A model generated the notes under the pieces. The model saw only the letters and a list, made by a program, of their open reading frames with translations, was not told the origin of the DNA and ran no database searches. Of a DNA stretch of 64,000 bases, positions 1-14,700 are shown one piece after another. The stretch is from NCBI GenBank assembly GCA_002104895.1, contig MCFG01000142.1:1-64000 (forward strand), written 5' to 3'. The DNA comes from Anaeromyces robustus (taxonomy: Eukaryota; Neocallimastigomycota; Neocallimastigomycetes; Neocallimastigales; Neocallimastigaceae). The position numbers and the translations under genes were made by a program. The stretch's first letter is position 1. Each line of letters starts with the position of its first letter.

Positions 1-2677
1 TATTGGTTTACTATTGTAATTTATTTATATTAAAAGTTAATGTTACATAATTTATATGAATAAAATGAGTCAATATATTTTATATATATGAAGGTAGGAT
101 TTACTTTAAATATTTACACTATTTAATTTATTTTTATATATTAATAATATATTTTAATATATTATACATTTTGATATAATTTATTTTTTATAATAATTTT
201 TAAAAATTAGATATTTGGATGAAAATATTTACTTTTATATTCAATTATATATTATATATATTATATAGTATTTTCTTCTATTTAATTAATTAAATTAATA
301 TATTATTTGTCATATATTCCATTAAAAATTTTTAAAGTACTATTCGTCATATATTAATATATTGTATTATTATATTAAATATGAATTTTATAGAGTATTA
401 TTTTTCAATTTAATATATAGATAATAATATATATTAATATATTTACAATGAATTCATTATTCCATTATAATATATTAATAATAATCTCTATTTATTTAAT
501 ATGTAAATAATAGTATTGATTAATATGTTAAAAATTTGATGGTGTGGAAATTGTTTTCTCTTTTTTTTTATATTATTTTTTTTTAAAAAATAATCGTATC
601 ATTTTTATATATATTATTAATTAAATATATGTTATTAAAACTTTCATATATATAATGTAATATAAATAAATATAATAACTAACATATATTACAGTGTAAT
701 CTATATTATAGTTTTTTAAACTTTTACTTTAAGACTATATATATTATAATAAATAAAATTTTTGTAATTTTAATAATTATTAAATTTATTATCAGTTTTA
801 TTATCATGAAAAAAAATTTTTTTTTTTAGGGAATAATTTTTTATTATATTAAAATTTACTATGTAAATGTAAAAATAATCTAATGAATAAATAAATAATA
901 AATAAATAAATATTCATAAATGATTAATAATTAATCATTCAAAATTATTAAGTAGATGAATGATATAAATTAAATAAATAATAATAAATAGCATATTTTT
1001 GAATTTTTATTAATAAATAATCTTATTTATATTTATTATTATTAATATTAAAAATTTTTTTTAATATATATTTAATATTTTCTTTATATATATTATAATA
1101 TTTATAATAAATAATAAAATTTATTTAATAATAAAATAATATTAAAATATTTTATTATTTATTATTATTTTTCTAATTTTCTTTTATTTATTTATTATTT
1201 TTTATTATTTATTATTTATTATTTTTTGTGAAATGAAGTAAAAACCAATCCATTGTTAAATATTAAATAATATATTATATATAAAAGAAAAAAATTTTAT
1301 ATTTTAATAATTTAAATTAATAATTAATAATTAATATTTTGAAAAATAATAATAATAATTAATAATTAATAATTAATAATTAAATCATATAAATAAAAAA
1401 ATATTTCTCATAAAATTTTTTAAGACGCTTTTTTCAGTTTTTTTTAAAAAAAATATAAAATTTTAAAAAAAAAAAAAGTAAAATAATAATTTTTATTATT
1501 ATTTCTTTTTTAACGTTTCTATTTTTTTTTTAAATTTAGAACTTTTTTTTTCTATTTTTTTTTTTTCTTTAAATAGAGTTTTTTTTTATATTATTTAAAA
1601 AATTCTTTTATTTATTTGTTATATTTTATTAGTTGCAAATAAAAATATATAATAAAAAAAAAAAAAGAAAAAAGATTTTTATATAAACAAGGAAAAAAAA
1701 AATAGATTGATAATAAATATTTTTTTAATAGAATTTTTTTTCATAAAGTTATCATATTAATACAAAAATTAATAAGTTTTTGTTTTTTTTTTATAGACTT
1801 TATGGATTTGTAGTATTTTTTTTTCTTCTCAAAAAAATTTGACAAAAATAAATATTATCTTTAAAATAATTTTAAATTTTTTAAAACAATTATTCAAAGC
1901 AATGAAATAATAATAATAAAAAAAAAGAAATTAACAGAAAAAATATACTAATTTTTTGTTTAAATAATTAAATATAGATTTTATATTAGATAATAAATAA
2001 AAATAGATTTAGTACTTATTTTTTTATTACAATTGTTTTAGAACTTTATCAATTTTTTTTTTTTAAAAAAAAAATCAATCAAGTAGATAAATTTTAATAT
2101 TAATATTAAAAAGGAAATATATAAATATATAACAATCAATAAGAAATAAAAACAAAAAAAATATTGTTAAATTTTTTTAAAAAAAAATAAATAATTTAAT
2201 AAATAAATAAATAACATTTTTAAACTACACTTAACATAAAAGATAAACGATAAATAACGAAAAAACTATTCAAAAAATAATTTTTTATCAAAAAAGGTAA
2301 ATATTTATTTTATTTATTTATTCTAAAATATTATTATATTTATTATTAAATAAATAAAGCTTTTTATTATATTATATTATATTATATGATCTATTGAGAA
2401 TAATTTATTTAAAAATATATTTAAAAAAAAGATTTAAAAGGATTTATTTAATAATTTTATATTTTATTATTTCTTTCATTGTATTATAAACAGATTTCTT
2501 TTTTTTTTATTAAATCGATTTTTTATTTTAATTATATATATATTATTTCTAAATAAATATATATATATTTTTTAAAATAAATTGTTTTATATTTTAAATA
2601 TTTTATAAAATTTATTGGGTTGCTAAAATTTATTTTTGCTCCCGAATAATATAAAAATTTATTAATATTATTATCAA
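1..2677. other. AT-rich intergenic DNA, no gene seen
   Basis: Almost entirely A and T, with many short homopolymer runs and TAATAA/TTATTA strings. No reading frame with protein-like composition or splice-bounded exon was found. The last few hundred bases should hold the promoter and 5' UTR of the Sel1-repeat gene, but no distinct element stands out. Confidence 0.6.
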
Positions 2678-4888
2678 ATGGTTCAACTTTCTATTTTACG
2701 TAAAGTCAGTAAGATTTTTAATACAAGCCATACAAGTAATACTGCTAATAACAATAAAAGTACATCCTTATCATCAAAGAAAAATAATAAAAGTAAAAAA
2801 GCTAAATCATCCAATATGAATGAAATTTTAGAAGAAACTAGTAACGTTCAAAACCTAATTTATATGGGTGAATGCTTCCTTTTCGGAAGAAATGGAATTG
2901 AAAAGGATGAAGAAAAAGCTGTAAGATTCTTTAAAACTGCAGCAAGTAGAACTTGTAGTCAAGGCGTTATCCAAGCCAAAGTAAGTTTATATTAATTTTA
3001 GTTGAAAAACAAAAATAAAAATAAAAAAAAAAATACATTTAAAAATTGAAATAAGAAAAATAAAACAAATATAAAAGTAACAATTAATTTTTTAATAACA
3101 ACAACTACAACAATAATAATAATTATAATGATAAAAAACATTTTTATTTTTTTGTCATTGATTTTTTATATTAAATTAATAAATAAATATATATTTATTT
3201 ATTTAATTTTTTATTTATTATTATTATTATTATTTTTTTTTATAAAGGCTCTTTTAGCTTTCTGTTATGAATTTGGATTGGGTGTACAAGAAAACTTCAA
3301 ATCTGCTGAAGAATTATATATTGTTGCTGCTAATGAAAACAATGGATTAGCTCAAGCACGTTTAGCATTTTTACGTCGTTATGGTAGACCATGTGTTAAA
3401 ATTGATCGTACTGAAGCAGAAAAATGGTTAAATAGAGTTAACCAACAAGGTCCACAAGCTATTCAATGGCTTATCAATGCTGCAACCGTTGAACAACATC
3501 CAGCTGCTATATATTGTTTAGGTGTTTGTTATCATGATGGTATTGGTGTTGAAAAGGACCCATCAAAAGCTGTATATTATTATAAGAGATCAGCTGAATT
3601 AGGTCAATCTAGAGGTGAAGGAATATTAGGATATTGTTATGGTGAAGGATTTGGTGTTGAAAAGAATGATGAAATTGCTTTCTCTTGGTATTATAAAGCT
3701 GCACAAAAATGTGAATCAGTATCCATGTATAATATTGCACATTGTTACGAAGAAGGTATTGGTGTTAGTTGTAATATTAATCAAGCCGTTTTATGGTATA
3801 GAAGATCAGCAGAATTAGGAAATTGTTATGCTCAAAATTCATTAGGTTATATGTATGAAGAAGGACTTGGTGTAGAAAAAGATGAAAAAGTAGCTGTTTA
3901 TTGGTATCAATTATCTGCAGAACAAGGTTACCCATGGGCAATGTGTAATTTAGGTTTCTGTTTACAAAATGCTATTGGTTGTGAAAAGGATGAAGTTAAA
4001 GGTGCTTACTGGTATAAAATGGCAGCTCTTCAAGGTCATTCAAGAGCTCAACATAATCTTGGTCATGCTTACCAATATGGTATTGGTGTTGAAAAGAATA
4101 TAACATTAGCTGTTGAATGGTATAGAAAGAGTGCAATGGCAGGTAATGCTTTTGCTTTACATTCATTAGGATATGCTTACCAATATGGATTAGGAGTTGA
4201 AGTTGATGAAAGAAAAGCTGTTTATTATTATAAAGAATCTGCTAATTTAGGACATCCTCCAGCACAACTTTCACTTGGTTGTTGTTACCGTAATGGTGTT
4301 GGTGTTGCTGCTGATGCTAGTATAGCATTCCACTGGATACATTTAAGTGCTAAAGGTGGTAATGATTTAGCTCAAAATACCCTTGGTCATTTATATGAAG
4401 AAGGAATTGGATGTAAACGTGATATGAGTAAATCTCTTTATTGGTATGAAAAGAGTGCACAACAAGGTAATATGTGGGCACAAACTAATCTTGGTATGCT
4501 TTATTCAGAAGGTACAGGTGTTAAAAGAAACCATGCAGAGGCTATACGTTTATATAGATTAGCAGCTAAACAAGGACATGCTCGTGCACAAACTAAACTT
4601 GGTCACTATTTATTCTATGGTAGAGGTTGTACGCAAAATAGAGAAGAAGCTTTCTATTGGTATAAAAAAGCAGCTGAAAATAATTCAATATCGGCCATGT
4701 ATCATATGGGATTATGTTATGAATCTGGATATGGTTGTAAAATGGATCAAGAAGAAGCAGCTAAATGGTTCGAAAAAGCTGCTTTATATGGTGACCAAAA
4801 GAGTTATGAACGTTTAATACGTATAGTAGCTAATCCTGCATTGGTCGATGATATATTTAAATATGGTTATGTAGCTCCATGTGCTTAA
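2678..4888 (+). CDS. Sel1-like repeat (HCP/TPR-like) protein
   Basis: Two exons, 2678-2980 and 3248-4888, joined in phase 0 across a 267-nt intron (GTAAGT donor, AAG acceptor), give 647 residues. After a Ser/Lys/Asn-rich N-terminus of about 50 residues, about 14 Sel1-type repeats of about 36 residues run almost to the C-terminus. The pattern is LGxxYxxGxGVxxDxxxAxxWYxxAAxxG. There is no signal peptide or membrane segment, so it should be cytosolic. Sel1 proteins are alpha-solenoid adaptors; fungal examples include the Skt5/Chs4 chitin-synthase activators. This one ends in PCA and lacks an obvious CaaX box, so I do not assign it to Skt5. Coding G+C is well above the surroundings. The repeat class is clear; the partner is unknown. 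Confidence 0.9.
2981..3247 (+). other. intron of the Sel1-repeat gene
   Basis: The donor is GTAAGTTT after the in-frame codons for QAK; the acceptor is a TATAAAG just before GCT CTT TTA. Splicing restores an uninterrupted repeat (QAK joined to ALLAFCYEFG). The intron is extremely AT-rich, with a T-rich tract before the acceptor. Confidence 0.85.
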
Positions 4889-5056
4889 TTTAATTTAATT
4901 TAATTTTAAAAAAAAAAAAAAAAAAAAAGAAAAAAAGGGAAGGAAGAAGAAAAAAAAAAATCATATAATATATATATAATTTTATACATATATATAAAAA
5001 GAAAAAATAATTTTAATTTTTTTTTCTTTTTTTTTTTTTTTCCTTTTTTATTTTTC

Positions 5057-5089
<33 letters not shown>

Positions 5090-6656
5090 CATTTTAATTA
5101 AAAATTAAGACTATTTTTTATTGTTTTTGCCGTTTAAATATATCATTCAATTTTTTTTAATTACATAAGAAACAGTAATTTGATATCCTCTTTTTATAAA
5201 TAGCCACATTTTTTCATTAAATAACAATATCATCGAATTATCTTTTAAAAAGTTTTTTTTTCTTTTTCTCTTATTATTTATTCTTTTTTATATACTTTTT
5301 ACTATTTAATTATTTAAACATAGATTATCAATTTTTTTTTTTTATTAAAAAAAAATTTTTTTTCAAATATTTTTTATATACTCTTATTTCAAATATATAT
5401 ATATGTATGTATATTGAATTATGAGTATATAAAAAAAAATAAGAAAAGAAAACATACCAATATTTTTAAATACTAGTTTTTTTTTTTTAAGAGAAGAAAA
5501 AAAAATTATTAAAAAATATTATAAAAATATTAAAAAAATATATATAAATATAAAAAATTTTAAAAATGTTAAAAAAAAAATATTACTATTAATTAATAAT
5601 TTTACTTTTTTTTTTTTTTTTATTTTAAACTTTTTATATATTAATCATAACTATCAAAATAATTATGAAACATTTTTTTTTATAATATACTTTTATTGTT
5701 TAAATCTTTTTCCTTTTTTTTTTTTGTTTTTGTTTTAAAGTGAATGAAATGAAATATAAGAAATGAAATGAAATATAAGAAATATATAAATATATATTAA
5801 TAACTTTTAATATATATATATATTTTAAATTGTAAAATGAAACTTTTTTTTTTTTTGTTATTTTCTTTCCCTTAATTATTATATGTAAATATAAGGAATT
5901 TTATTAAAAAAAAAAAATCAATATCAAACTATCTAATATATATATAAATAAAGGGAAAAGAAAAAGAAATAATATGAAAAGAAAAAAAAAAAAAAAAACA
6001 AAAAAACAAAAAAACAAAAAAACAAAAAAAAAAAAGAGAAAAAGAAATGTGAGGAAAGCAAAAAGTAAGAAAATACACAATAATTATTGATAAATAATTA
6101 ATGATAAAAAAAAAAGAAAGAAAAAAATAAGAATGAAATTAATGTATTTTTTTTTTTTTTTTTTAAAAGAAAGAATTTTTTATTTATTTATTATTATTGA
6201 TTTATCCAAAAAATGTTCATTTTTTTTTTTTTTTTATTTTTTATTTCTATTTTAGAATCATTTTAAAATAAAAATAAATAATAAATATATAAATTACATT
6301 AAAATGATAATATTAATAATAATAAATAAATAAATATTTTTTTTTTTTAATAATAAAAGTAATATATATAAAAAAAAAAACAAAAACAAAATAATTTGAG
6401 TGATGTAAATATATATATATATATATACACATCTATATATAATTTATATTTTATGAATTATATATATAAAAAAATTTTTTTTTTTTTTATTTTTATTTTT
6501 TAATTAACTTGTATTTCTATCTTTGTCCTTTTATTGAACCTATTAAATAATTTTTTAACTACGTTAATTTATGTATTTACTATACTACTTTATACTCTCC
6601 AGTATTTTATTCATTATTATCTATAATGGTTATATCTGGTTTTTTCTTATTAGTAT

Positions 6657-6687
<31 letters not shown>

Positions 6688-7535
6688 GATTCACGCAGGT
6701 TAATATATTAATATATTTAAACTTAATAAAAATGATGTACAAATTATGTGCTTTTAAAATAACAAAAACAAAAACTACGTTGATAACTTATTTTTTGTAG
6801 TTTGTCTTTAAACTATTGAAAAAATAAGTCAATGAAAAATTTTTATGGACTAGGGATGAAAGATTATATGAAGATAATATAATTATTATTATTATTATAA
6901 TCATTATAATCTATATATAATAATATTATTAATTATATAAAAAAATTTAAAAAATGATAATAATATTAACATAAAAAAAAAAAAAAAAAAAAAACTACTT
7001 AAAACATTTCTTAAAATATAGAATAGTTTAATTAGAAAACTTTTTTCTTTTTTCTTTTTTTCTTTTTTTCTTTTTTCTTTTTTTATTTTTTATTTTTATT
7101 TTTATTATTTTTTTTTTCAATGGTATTTTATATTATATATATATATATTTATTTTTTTTTATCGATAATGTTTAATATACCTATTATATTTATTATATTT
7201 ATTATATTTATTATATTTATTATATTTATTATATTTATATTGATATTTCTTTTTTATTTATATATTTATATTTATATAATAATGTTTATGTATTTTAAAT
7301 TTTTTTATAATATAATATGTATATATATTTATAATATATAGTTTTATATAATCTATGTTTGTATTTTTTTTTGATTATATATATTTTGTATATGGATAAT
7401 TAATACTTTTTTTTTCTTCGTTTATTTTTAATTATTTTACATGAATTTTATTTTATTTTATTTTATTTTATTTTATTTTATTTTTTTTTAATTATTTTAC
7501 ATGAATTTTTTTTCTTATATATATATATATAAATT

Positions 7536-7573
<38 letters not shown>

Positions 7574-7926
7574 TTTTATTCAATTTTTTATTATTTTCAT
7601 TGTTTTATTTTATTTTTTTCATTTATTCTTTATTTTATTTTTCATTTTTTCATTTTTCATTTTTCATTTTTCATTTTTTTATTTTTTCATTTTATTTTTA
7701 TTTTTTATTTTTCATTTTTCATTTTTTCATTTTTTCATATTTTTTTTTTTGATTCTGTTGTTTTCTAAATTTTTTTTTATTCAATTATTTTCTTTTTTTT
7801 TTTAAATGAAATGTCAATCAATTACTTATCATTTTCAGAAATAATCTTTTTTTTTTCTTTCTTTTTTTTTTTTTTTATTTTTCATTTTTTTTAATTTTTT
7901 TCCTTTTTTTTTCATTATAAAGAGTG
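4889..7926. other. AT-rich intergenic DNA with microsatellites
   Basis: Long A and T homopolymers, a tandem GAAATGAAATGAAATATAA pair near 5752-5782, an AT-only nonamer repeat TTATATTTA near 7185-7235 and a TTTTA repeat near 7446-7485 flanked by two copies of ATTATTTTACATGAATTTT. Open frames here encode only Phe/Ile/Tyr/Leu strings and are composition artefacts. No gene seen. Confidence 0.6.
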
Positions 7927-10900
7927 TCATTGAGTTTTCAAAAAAAGATTAAATGAATGCTCTAAATTTGTATTATATATTGAATAATCTTCTATCATTC
8001 TTTCTTCTCTTTTCTTCCTTTCTAATAATTCTACAAATATTTCTAAATTTTCAATCCCTTTAATATAAAATCGATATTTATTAATATTTAATAAATCAGT
8101 AATATAATTTTTATGATAAAATGCTGATTCTTCATCATTAAATACTTCATTCATAAAATTAATTATATGATCGGTTTGAATATCAACAATAAAATAATTT
8201 TTTGCATTTTCTTGGATAACTTCTTCTGGTCGACCATACATATTTAATATACCATTTCTTAAATAGGATACTTTATCACATAAATTCATTGCTTCTTCTA
8301 AATCTTCGGTACCAATAATAATAGAGGTTTGTCCTTTAGATTTAATTTCTTGAATTAATTTCCACATTCGTTGTTTACTTAAAATATTTAATTGATTGGT
8401 AGGTTCATCCAATATTATATATTTTGAATAACCACATACTGCTAATAATAAATTAAATTCTTGTCGAACTGTGGGATTTAATTTTGATATACGTTGATGT
8501 TGATAGGATTCTAAATGACAAAATCGTAAGAAATGATTCATATAATATTTAATTTGAGAGGCGGGATAACCTTTAATAAATAAATATAATTTTAAATGTT
8601 CTTCTACGGTTAAATCTTCCCATAAATTAAAAATTTTACTATTATAATAACCGATATGTAAATTGAGAATTTCATCAATTTCTTCACCATCATAATAAAT
8701 ATTACCATAGGTATGTACGGATTTTCCTATTAAAGTATCTAGTAATGTTGTTTTACCTGATCCTTCTAAACCTATTAATCCAAAACATTGTCCTTTCTCG
8801 ACATGGAAAGAAATATTTTCAATAATGGTTTTCACAAAGGATATATCTTCTGCAAAAAGGGATTGATGAACTTCACCATAATTAAAATCGGTACGTAATG
8901 ACATATCATCATAGCCAGTAATACCTGTTCTAAAATCTTTACATAATTTTAAAATACTAATAGGATATTCATCATAATGTTCACTCACTAATTGATATTC
9001 TTCTCGTAAACTTTCTTCATTATGTATAGGATAATGTGCATACCTTTCTGCATGTAATATACCTTCTGTTTCTCCTTTATTAAATAATCGATTAAGTTTT
9101 CTTCTTTCTACATAATATTGATCTAATAACAATAATATTGTGACATAACAAGAAATAGAAATAATCATCATAATAATATTAACTTGTACTCCATCATCTA
9201 AAGACCAATAATTAGCAAAAGATATTTTATATCGATTAGAATCAATATTATTTAAATATTTCATGAGAGTTAAAGAATTTACTATATTAGCTAAAGAAGT
9301 TAATGGATAAAATAATATAATGGTCATATCCGTATAAATTATATTCGTATTAACAATAGATGAAAGCATTATAGAATCATCAATGGTTGTTTTTTCCAAA
9401 ATATTTTGGAAACTTATGAGGATATAAATAATTAATAAAACTATATTTGTAAAAAGAATATTAGAAAAACATGATTTATATTTTTTATATATGAAAATTA
9501 ATCCATGTTGAAATAGAAGTGACGATATAGAACTTATTATAATTATAATTATTATATAATATTATAGAAAAAAAAAAAACAATGATTAATTAAAATAATT
9601 ATTTTTTTAATTAATTAATAAGTTAATGATATTAAATAATATAATATATATATATATATATCATTTTTATTATATAAATAAATATAAATATTATATATAT
9701 TTTATTTATTATTTTTATTATAAATTATAAATTATAATTAACTAAATATTTATATATTTATTTATATATATGAATATATAAAACTTACTTTAAAACACTT
9801 GCTATTAAATATATACATATAGCGTATCCATTACATAAAGGCTCATAATGAAATAAAAGAGCTACTATTAAAATAATTATACATGTCGTTAAATAGAAAA
9901 TCATATTAATAATAACAGTAGCTATCCAATAAGTATATTGATTGACTCCATTAATTCTTAATTGGAAAATAATTAAACAATTTTTTTCATAGGCGATAAA
10001 ATTCGTAAGATGTATAGAAACTGTAATTAATAAAACACTAATGATAAATGTTAAAAATATTGAATGATATTGAATTTTATTAATATCAATAAAAGGAAAA
10101 GGATGAATTTCTCCTTTTATTATGGCATTAGTATTATTAGTACTATTATAGTTATAACTATTATTAATTATTAATGTATTGTTCATTTGGTGTTGTTGTT
10201 GTTGTTGTTGTTGTTTTTGTTGCGAAGTAAAAACTAAATTATTTATATAATTTATACCTATTGGTAAAGAATGATGCATATTTTCATTATAATAAAAAAG
10301 AAATTCATGATTCATTTTATTATTTATTTTTCCAGATATCGAACCTATTAAATTATCTTGATTTATATTTTTTATATCATTATAATCCATAACATCATAT
10401 TCTGTATTATTATTATTTTTATTTTTAATAAATTTGAATAATTTTGGATCGGAATGTTTTAAATCAAAATTAAAATGTTCATTTTGATCTAAAATTAATG
10501 GTGATATTTCCTTTTTTCCTATTTCTTTTAAATTATTAATATTGTTATGATAAATATGATTTGAATAATAGAATAATATTGATGATAGAATCAAAGGGAA
10601 AATAATAATATATAAAATATAACTTTTTTTACGAATAATAGTTTTATATTTTACATATATTAATTGTAATATTATATTTATCATTGATGGATATTCAACA
10701 AATTGTAAAGGTTCTGGTAATGAGGTATAATCATCTATTAAAATACTTTTTTCAGTAATATTATCACTATTAGTATTAATATCATTATAAGTATCAGCAC
10801 TAGTTGTTGAATCATTAACACTATTATTAATCTTAGTATGAATATTAGTATTAGTACTAGTATTAATATTAGTATTAATATTCTTAAATAATGAAATTTC

Positions 10901-11709
10901 CTCTTCTTTTTCTTTATTTTCAAAATAATCATAATCATCTTCATCTTCCATTTTACCTTTACCTTTGTTTTTATTTTTACTTTTATTATTAACATTAATA
11001 TTAATATCAGTATTTGTATTAGTATTAGTATTGGTATTAGTATTAATATTCTTAAATAATAAAATTTCTTCCTCTTTTTCTTCTTCATTTTCAAAATAAT
11101 TATATTCATCTTCATCTTCCATTTTTTCTTTACCTTTGTTTTTAATTTTACTTTTATTATTATTATTTTCATTTATTTCATTAATTATATTATTATTGTT
11201 ATCGTTATTATTATTAATATTAAATGAAATAAATCCATTTTCATTTGTAATATTATTTTCACCATTATATAATTTTTTATATAAATCATTAATAGATGGA
11301 GGATGTAAATAATAACATTCAATAGTAGAATTATTACTAAATTCATTTAATTTTGAAAAGAGTTGATTAAATCTTGGTGTTGAATTAACAGGTAATTTCC
11401 AACTAGGAATATCATGATTTTCAAGATTATATAAGCCTATTGTATTAAGAACATTATTATTATTCTCATTATTCTCATTATTATTATTTTCACTAATTAC
11501 TTCAATTTCGTTATTATTATTATTATTATAATTATTATTATTAGTAGTAGTAGTAGTATTATTAGTATTAGTACTAGTATTAGTATTAGTATTAGTATTG
11601 ATATTAATATTGTTATTATTATTGATATTGGTATTACTATTACTATTACTATTGGTATTATTATTATTATTACTACTACTATTACTACTACTACTACTAC
11701 TACCATTAC

Positions 11710-11740
<31 letters not shown>

Positions 11741-14700
11741 ATTATTACTACTATCGATATTATTATTTTCATAATTTAATTGATTCATAGTAAAAGGGGG
11801 TATATAAATAGCATTTGGTATAATAATTTTTATCATAGAATGAACCTTTTCAATATTATTTGTTTTTATATTTAAATGATAAGTTAAATTGAAATGTTCT
11901 TTTAAATAAATAGATGAACCTAAACAACGTACATTTCCATTTAATAATAAAATTTTACGATCAGCTATAATATCTGCTTCTTCAATATTATTTGTTAAAA
12001 CAATAATAACTTTACAGATTTTTAATTCATAAAGAGTCATACAAATTTTATTTATATAAGATTTATTAATTTCATATGTAGGATCTTCAATAATTAAATA
12101 TTTAGGATTATTCAATATAGCTATTCCAATATTTAACAATTTTTTTTGATAATAATTAAGTTCTCTAACTTTAGTATACTTTTCATCCAATAAATTAACA
12201 GATTTTAATGCACTATCAATTAATGCTTTTTTTTCATTTTTATCAACATTTTTAATCTTACAGAAAATCCTCATATTTTCTAACACTGAATAAGCTTCAA
12301 ATAATATACTTTTTCTAAAACATATACCTATATATATTATTATTATAGAATATAAATATAATATAAATATATATATATATATTCATTTAGTATTATTTAA
12401 TAATATATGATATTATATTTTATTTAATTTATATATATTTATATTTATATATATATTTTTTTATTTATATTTGTTTATACCTATGTTTTTATGTAACTTT
12501 TTCTTATTTTTATTATTTAATCGTTGTCCATCATAATAAATTGAACCATGATCAGGTTTTATTGACCCAGTTAAAATATCAAATATTATCTTTTTTTCAT
12601 TTTCATTTTCATATAATATCGCAAATATTTGATTATTATATGCTTTAAATGAAACATTTTCAAGAATAAAATTCTTTTCTTTTTTTGATTTCTTTTTATT
12701 AAATTTATATAAATCTTTAACTTCAAGGTAAAAAGGTCTTTCATCTTGATTAAAATAACTATTTCTATTATTATTATTATTATTATTATTATCAACATCA
12801 TCATCATTAATATTATGATCATTATTAATATTATTATTAATATTTTTAATTAATTCAAAATAACTATCTTCTTCAAAATCATTATTCCATAATAAAGATG
12901 AATCAAGATTAAATCCTTTTATTTTTCTTTTATGTAATATATATTTAATTTTCTTTGTTAAATAAAAATAACTACCATAATTATTATTATTGGATTTAAA
13001 ATAATCAATAATTATACCCAAAATTAAGTAAGTTAATGAATTCCATAATAACATAATTACATTATGATAAAAAATTTCATTACTAATAATACTATTATTT
13101 TCATAAAAAACAAGTAATTCTTCTATTGCACTTCCAAAAGTTACAGTAGAAAGAATAAATGATCCTATTAATTTTATTTTTGGTTCACATAAACGAAAAA
13201 TGAAATAAGCCAATATAGAAAGAGTCATAATAATATATGAATGTACAAAAGCATTTCTTGGATTCTTAAATAAAACTGATATTAAAAAGGAATAAGTAAC
13301 TAAAGATAAAAGATAAAATGGCGTGTATTTTAATAATGGAAAAATAAGTGAAGATGTTATAAATGGTTCTGATAAAATATTTATAAAATATATTATTCCA
13401 CTAAATATTAAATAATTTATTGTAAATCTTAGGACATTTGAAATCATCCAATTCCTCCAAAAATAAAAAGATGAATATCCATAAAACTTTAAAATCTTTT
13501 TAAATATTGGTTTATTATGAATTACACTTTGAGGTATCATTAAAAATAATGGTATTGCCATAAAATATTCAAGTAAAAAAATAGCAATGTAATCTACTAA
13601 ATAATACATTACTCTCCTTTCGATTTCTACTGATGGTAATTTGTTTATGCTAGTATTAATATCTAATGAATAATTACCAGTATTATATTGAATTAATGAT
13701 TTTTCAATCGCCATTTGGATAGGTGAAAATACCGGAACATATTCAGTAGCGTTATGATTAAATAATGAAAAACCTTTTTTAGAATTTGGAATTAAAGGAT
13801 CTGGAACTGAAAGACCAGGTACTCTTATTGTATATGATTTATAATCAGAATTAATAATAACACCAGCAATGAAACTATCTGGATTACTTATATAATATTT
13901 TTCCATTAATGGTTCATTATTAAACGTTTTTGATGTAATGCATTTATATTGCGATATTATAGAATTACTCATAACAGAGTTTATAATAGCATCATTATTC
14001 TTACTAATTAAAGAAGTGGTAGTATTATTCATGGTGTTTATTGTGGTGTTGATTGTGGGTATGGTATTATTCAAATTATTATTATCTATTGGCATTACAA
14101 AACCAATATATAGAGTATTATTGAATAACGAAGGTTCAAATTTTGAATTTATAAAAAAAGAAGAATTTGAAAATTGTAATTCTTCAATAGCATTTTGTAT
14201 ATTTTTTTTATCATGAACAAAAGCTTTTAAAAATAAACAATAATCTATTTTTTTTTATAAAATCATATATATATACATATTGTATTATATTGTATGTATT
14301 TATATTGTTAATATTAAATTAAATTAATTTTAAAATGTAATTTTCTTTTTTCTTTTTTTAAATAAATACATATATATATATATTTACATATTAAAAATGA
14401 CACCAGTATAATAAATAGTATTTCCTTTACTCTGTTTAAGAAATCATGTTGTTTTATAAGAATGAATGAAACCTAAAATAAATTTATATAAAATAAGTCA
14501 ATTAATAATTATATAGATATCATACTAAAAAGTTATATATATTTTCCTTAGAAAGTAATTTAAAAATTGAATATATTATATATAATAAAGTTATATATTA
14601 TTTGCCAAAAGAAATTCTAATTACAAATTGTATATATATTATACAATTATACAATATTTTTTATTTCTTTTGTTTTTTTTTTTTAAAAGTTTTAATTTAA

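Noticed and set aside
7120-7752. Two open frames rich in Phe, Ile and Tyr
   Set aside because: Pure T/A repeats (TTATATTTA, TTTTA, TTTTTCA); no splice context or family motif.
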